Source: Cocleimonas sp.
GTDB lineage: Bacteria > Pseudomonadota > Gammaproteobacteria > Thiotrichales > Thiotrichaceae
Direction: 5' to 3'
Length of the DNA stretch: 5,731 nt
Assembly: GCA_023145485.1 (NCBI GenBank)
Contig: JAGLDT010000032.1
Span: 1-5,731 of the forward strand
Made by a program: the position numbers and the translations under genes
The notes under the pieces: generated by a model
What the model was told of the DNA's origin: nothing
Seen by the model: only the letters and a program-made list of their open reading frames with translations
The model's database searches: none
Shown: positions 3,012-5,731 of the stretch, piece by piece
Position numbering within the stretch: the first letter of the stretch is position 1
How the letters are laid out: each line of letters starts with the position of its first letter

Positions 3012-5731
3012 ATGCACCACGGATCTTTACCACCAAAGCAAGGATTGTATGACCCCGCGAATGAGCATGATGCTTGTGGCGTTGGTTTTGTTGCCCATAT
3101 CAAAGGTAAAAAAAGTCATAGTATCGTTCAACAAGGGTTGACGATATTAAATAATATTGTTCATCGTGGGGCGGTAGGGGCTGATCCTAAAGCGGGTGAT
3201 GGTGCAGGTATCTTAATGCAAGTTCCTGATACTTTTTTTCGTGAAGTGGTCGATTTTGATTTGCCTGTTGCGGGTGAGTACGGCGTAGGTATGATCTTTT
3301 TCCCTAAGGATGAAGCACATCGCACCGCATTAGAAACGTTGGTTGAGGGTATTATTAAAGAGGAAGGGCAAAGCGTGCTGGGTTGGCGTGATGTACCTGT
3401 TGATCCTTCTGATTTAGGCTATAGCGTGAAGCCAACTGAGCCTGCAATTCGTCAGGTCTTTATAGCAGGTAGCGAAGGACAGGATACCCTTGAAAGAAAG
3501 CTGTTTGTGATTCACAAAATCATCGGTATTCGCGCGCGTCAACAGCAAATGGCTGGCGCGAGTGATTTCTATATTAACTCCATGTCTACCCGTACTATTG
3601 TTTATAAAGGCATGTTACTCGCTGAACAAGTCGGTGAATATTATCTTGATCTTGCAGATGAGCGCATCACCTCGGCAATTGCTTTGGTACATCAACGTTT
3701 TTCCACTAACACGTTTCCTACATGGGATTTAGCCCACCCCTTCCGTATGGTGGCGCATAATGGCGAGATCAATACCAATCGTGGCAATGTGAATTGGATG
3801 GCAGCACGTGAGCATTCAATGCGATCAGAGCTTTTAGGTGATGATATTAAAAAGATTTGGCCTGTCATTGCGGAAGGTCAGTCAGATACCGCCTGTTTTG
3901 ATAATGCGCTGGAATTAATGGTGGCAGGTGGTTATTCATTAAGTGAAGCCATGAGTATGCTGATCCCTGAAGCATGGGTTGGGAATGAATCCATGAGTGA
4001 TAAGCGCCGTGCTTATTATGAATACAATGCGGCCTTAATGGAGCCTTGGGATGGGCCAGCAGCGGTGTTGTTTACGGATGGCCGTCAAATTGGTGCGGTA
4101 CTGGATCGAAACGGTTTACGTCCGACGCGCTATTTAATCACCGATGATGATTTAGTGGTAATGGCATCTGAAATGGGTGTGTTGGATATTCCACAGAATA
4201 AAATCGTAAAAAAATGGCGCTTACAACCAGGAAAAATGTTCCTGATTGATTTAGAACAAGGGCGTATTATTGATGACCGAGAAATTAAATCAACCTTAGC
4301 GGATGCACACCCTTATCAACAATGGCTCGATGAGCGACAGATTCATGTCAGTGAAATGACAGGGGATGTTAATCTTACCGCACCGCTTACGGATGAAACT
4401 TTATTAAATACACAGCAAGCACTGGGCTATACACAAGAAGATCTGAAATTCTTGCTAGGGCCAATGGTTGCAACAGGGATGGAAGGGACTGGTTCAATGG
4501 GTGCTGATAACCCACCTGCCGTACTATCCAATCGCTCACGTCATTTATCCAATTATTTTAAACAGAATTTTGCACAGGTCACTAATCCACCCATTGATCC
4601 GATCCGTGAAGCGATTGTGATGTCATTAGTGAGTATTATTGGCCCACGTCCTAATTTATTAGGGCATAGCGACAATTGCTCATCCTGTGCGCGTTTGGAA
4701 GCTGATCAGCCTATTTTAAGTAACAAAGAGCTGTACCGTATTCGTCATATTGAAGATGATGACAGCAATGACTTCCATACTGAAACCTTGGACATTACCT
4801 ATCCCGTATCAGAAGGCAGGGCGGGAATGGCAACGGCGTTGGAAACGATACGTCAACAAGCCAAAAAAGCGGTTGAAGGGCATTTCAATATCCTTATTTT
4901 GTCCGATCGTAACGTATCATCTGAGCGCATTGCGATTCCTTCGCTACTCGCCACTTCTGCGGTGCATCAATTCTTAATTAAACAAGGGTTGCGTACCGAA
5001 ACAGGGCTTGTGATTGAGACAGGTGCAGCATTAGAGGTACACCATTATGCAGCGCTTGCAGGCTATGGTGCGGAAGCGGTTAATCCATGGTTAGCTTTCG
5101 ATACCATTGAGGCCAATCTATCCACAATAGATGCCAATATGGAGCTTGCAACCGCTAATAAAAATTATATTAATGCGGTTGGCAAAGGCTTAACGAAGAT
5201 TATGTCGAAGATGGGTATTTCGACCTATCAATCTTACTGTGGCGCACAAATTTTTGATGCAGTTGGTTTATCAACCGCCTTAGTGGAAGAGTATTTCAAA
5301 GGCACGTCAACCACTATTGAAGGGATAGGCATTGAAGAGCTGGCAGAAGAATGTCTAGTTTGGCATAACAATGCTTATGGCGATAAAGCCATCTATAAAA
5401 AGCACCTTGATGTTGGTGGTGATTACGCCTATCGCTTACGCGGTGAAAAGCATGTCTGGACACCCGACACCATTGCTAAATTACAACATGCAGTACGCGG
5501 TAATGATGCAAAAACCTTTGCAGAGTATTCCAAGCTTATTGATGAGCAAAGTGAAGATTTATTGACATTACGTGGCTTAATGGATTTCAAATGGGCCGAT
5601 ACGCCTGTTTCTATTGACGAAGTAGAGTCTGTGACTGAAATCGTAAAACGCTTTGCCACAGGTGCGATGTCTTTCGGTAGTATCTCTTACGAAGCACATT
5701 CAACCTTAGCCATTGCAATGAATCAAATTGG
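3012..5731 (+). CDS. gltB: Glutamate synthase [NADPH-type] large (alpha) subunit, partial at the right edge
   Basis: Glutamate synthase makes two glutamates from glutamine and 2-oxoglutarate with reducing power delivered by the small subunit GltD; it acts in the cytoplasm and, with glutamine synthetase, assimilates ammonium. The frame is open for 906 codons to the window edge, out of roughly 1,500 usual for GltB. An N-terminal propeptide of 21 residues precedes the catalytic nucleophile C22 in EHDACGVGF, which becomes the mature N-terminus. Class II glutaminase motifs follow: HRG at 51-53, DGAG at about 62-65, HQRFSTNTFP at 227-236, HNGEINT at 249-255, GQSDTACFDN at 289-298 and LDRNGLRPTRY at 364-374. 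The central domain spans about 470-780, with ETGAALEVHHY at 669-679 and GYGAEAVNPW at 684-693. The FMN/synthase domain begins at GAMSFGSIS (884-892). The FMN-binding core, the 3Fe-4S cysteines and the C-terminal beta-helix lie beyond the window, where gltD would also be expected. It is transcribed divergently from the nor genes. Confidence 0.97.
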   Translation, partial: MHHGSLPPKQGLYDPANEHDACGVGFVAHIKGKKSHSIVQQGLTILNNIVHRGAVGADPKAGDGAGILMQVPDTFFREVVDFDLPVAGEYGVGMIFFPKDEAHRTALETLVEGIIKEEGQSVLGWRDVPVDPSDLGYSVKPTEPAIRQVFIAGSEGQDTLERKLFVIHKIIGIRARQQQMAGASDFYINSMSTRTIVYKGMLLAEQVGEYYLDLADERITSAIALVHQRFSTNTFPTWDLAHPFRMVAHNGEINTNRGNVNWMAAREHSMRSELLGDDIKKIWPVIAEGQSDTACFDNALELMVAGGYSLSEAMSMLIPEAWVGNESMSDKRRAYYEYNAALMEPWDGPAAVLFTDGRQIGAVLDRNGLRPTRYLITDDDLVVMASEMGVLDIPQNKIVKKWRLQPGKMFLIDLEQGRIIDDREIKSTLADAHPYQQWLDERQIHVSEMTGDVNLTAPLTDETLLNTQQALGYTQEDLKFLLGPMVATGMEGTGSMGADNPPAVLSNRSRHLSNYFKQNFAQVTNPPIDPIREAIVMSLVSIIGPRPNLLGHSDNCSSCARLEADQPILSNKELYRIRHIEDDDSNDFHTETLDITYPVSEGRAGMATALETIRQQAKKAVEGHFNILILSDRNVSSERIAIPSLLATSAVHQFLIKQGLRTETGLVIETGAALEVHHYAALAGYGAEAVNPWLAFDTIEANLSTIDANMELATANKNYINAVGKGLTKIMSKMGISTYQSYCGAQIFDAVGLSTALVEEYFKGTSTTIEGIGIEELAEECLVWHNNAYGDKAIYKKHLDVGGDYAYRLRGEKHVWTPDTIAKLQHAVRGNDAKTFAEYSKLIDEQSEDLLTLRGLMDFKWADTPVSIDEVESVTEIVKRFATGAMSFGSISYEAHSTLAIAMNQI

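Noticed and set aside
4750..4977. 75-codon plus-strand open frame within gltB
   Set aside because: It is in the +1 frame relative to the continuous gltB frame, which shows conserved family motifs on both sides; there is no frameshift.
5371..5659. Two overlapping short frames (plus 5371-5565, minus 5429-5659) within gltB
   Set aside because: Both are alternative-frame shadows of gltB coding sequence with no start signals or recognisable products.
1..5731. CRISPR arrays, insertion sequences, tRNA or rRNA genes
   Set aside because: No periodic direct repeats, transposase frames, terminal inverted repeats or tRNA-like cloverleaf patterns were seen on either strand.

Overview
The window looks like a chromosomal segment of a facultatively anaerobic, probably denitrifying gammaproteobacterium of modest G+C. 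This rests on a leftward cluster of nitric-oxide-reductase accessory genes, a textbook FNR/DNR operator, and a bacterial glutamate synthase large subunit of the 'PPKQGLYDP...EHDACG' type rather than the enterobacterial type. Genus cannot be fixed from the sequence alone; sulfur-oxidising or methylotrophic Gammaproteobacteria would fit.

Left part (1-2685, all on the minus strand, so read right to left): norE-like heme-copper oxidase subunit III homologue (2685 to 2104), then norF-like small membrane subunit overlapping it by 4 bp (2107 to 1847), a 173-bp gap with a possible internal promoter, a bacteriohemerythrin with a complete di-iron ligand set (1673 to 1197), a NorQ/CbbQ-type MoxR-like AAA+ ATPase (1176 to 391), and a four-helix-type small membrane protein that runs off the left edge (371 to 1). 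The catalytic subunits norC and norB and the partner norD are not in the window; they may lie to the left or elsewhere.

Middle (2686-3011): a 326-bp divergent regulatory region. It holds a perfect TTGAT-N4-ATCAA palindrome 66 bp upstream of norE, placed correctly for a class II FNR/DNR-activated promoter with a -10 element at 2722-2717. On the other side lies an extended -10 promoter for gltB, followed by a leader with a stem-loop and a 10-bp palindrome.

Right part (3012-5731, plus strand): the first 906 codons of gltB, the large subunit of glutamate synthase, cut by the window edge just inside the FMN/synthase domain.

Taken together, NorE and NorF probably support NO reductase function at the membrane, NorQ probably remodels or activates the reductase (normally with NorD), and the hemerythrin is a candidate NO/O2-binding or delivery protein joined to the pathway. 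GltB is an unrelated nitrogen-assimilation housekeeping gene transcribed away from the nor genes. The hemerythrin inside the nor gene string is the least ordinary part of the window.
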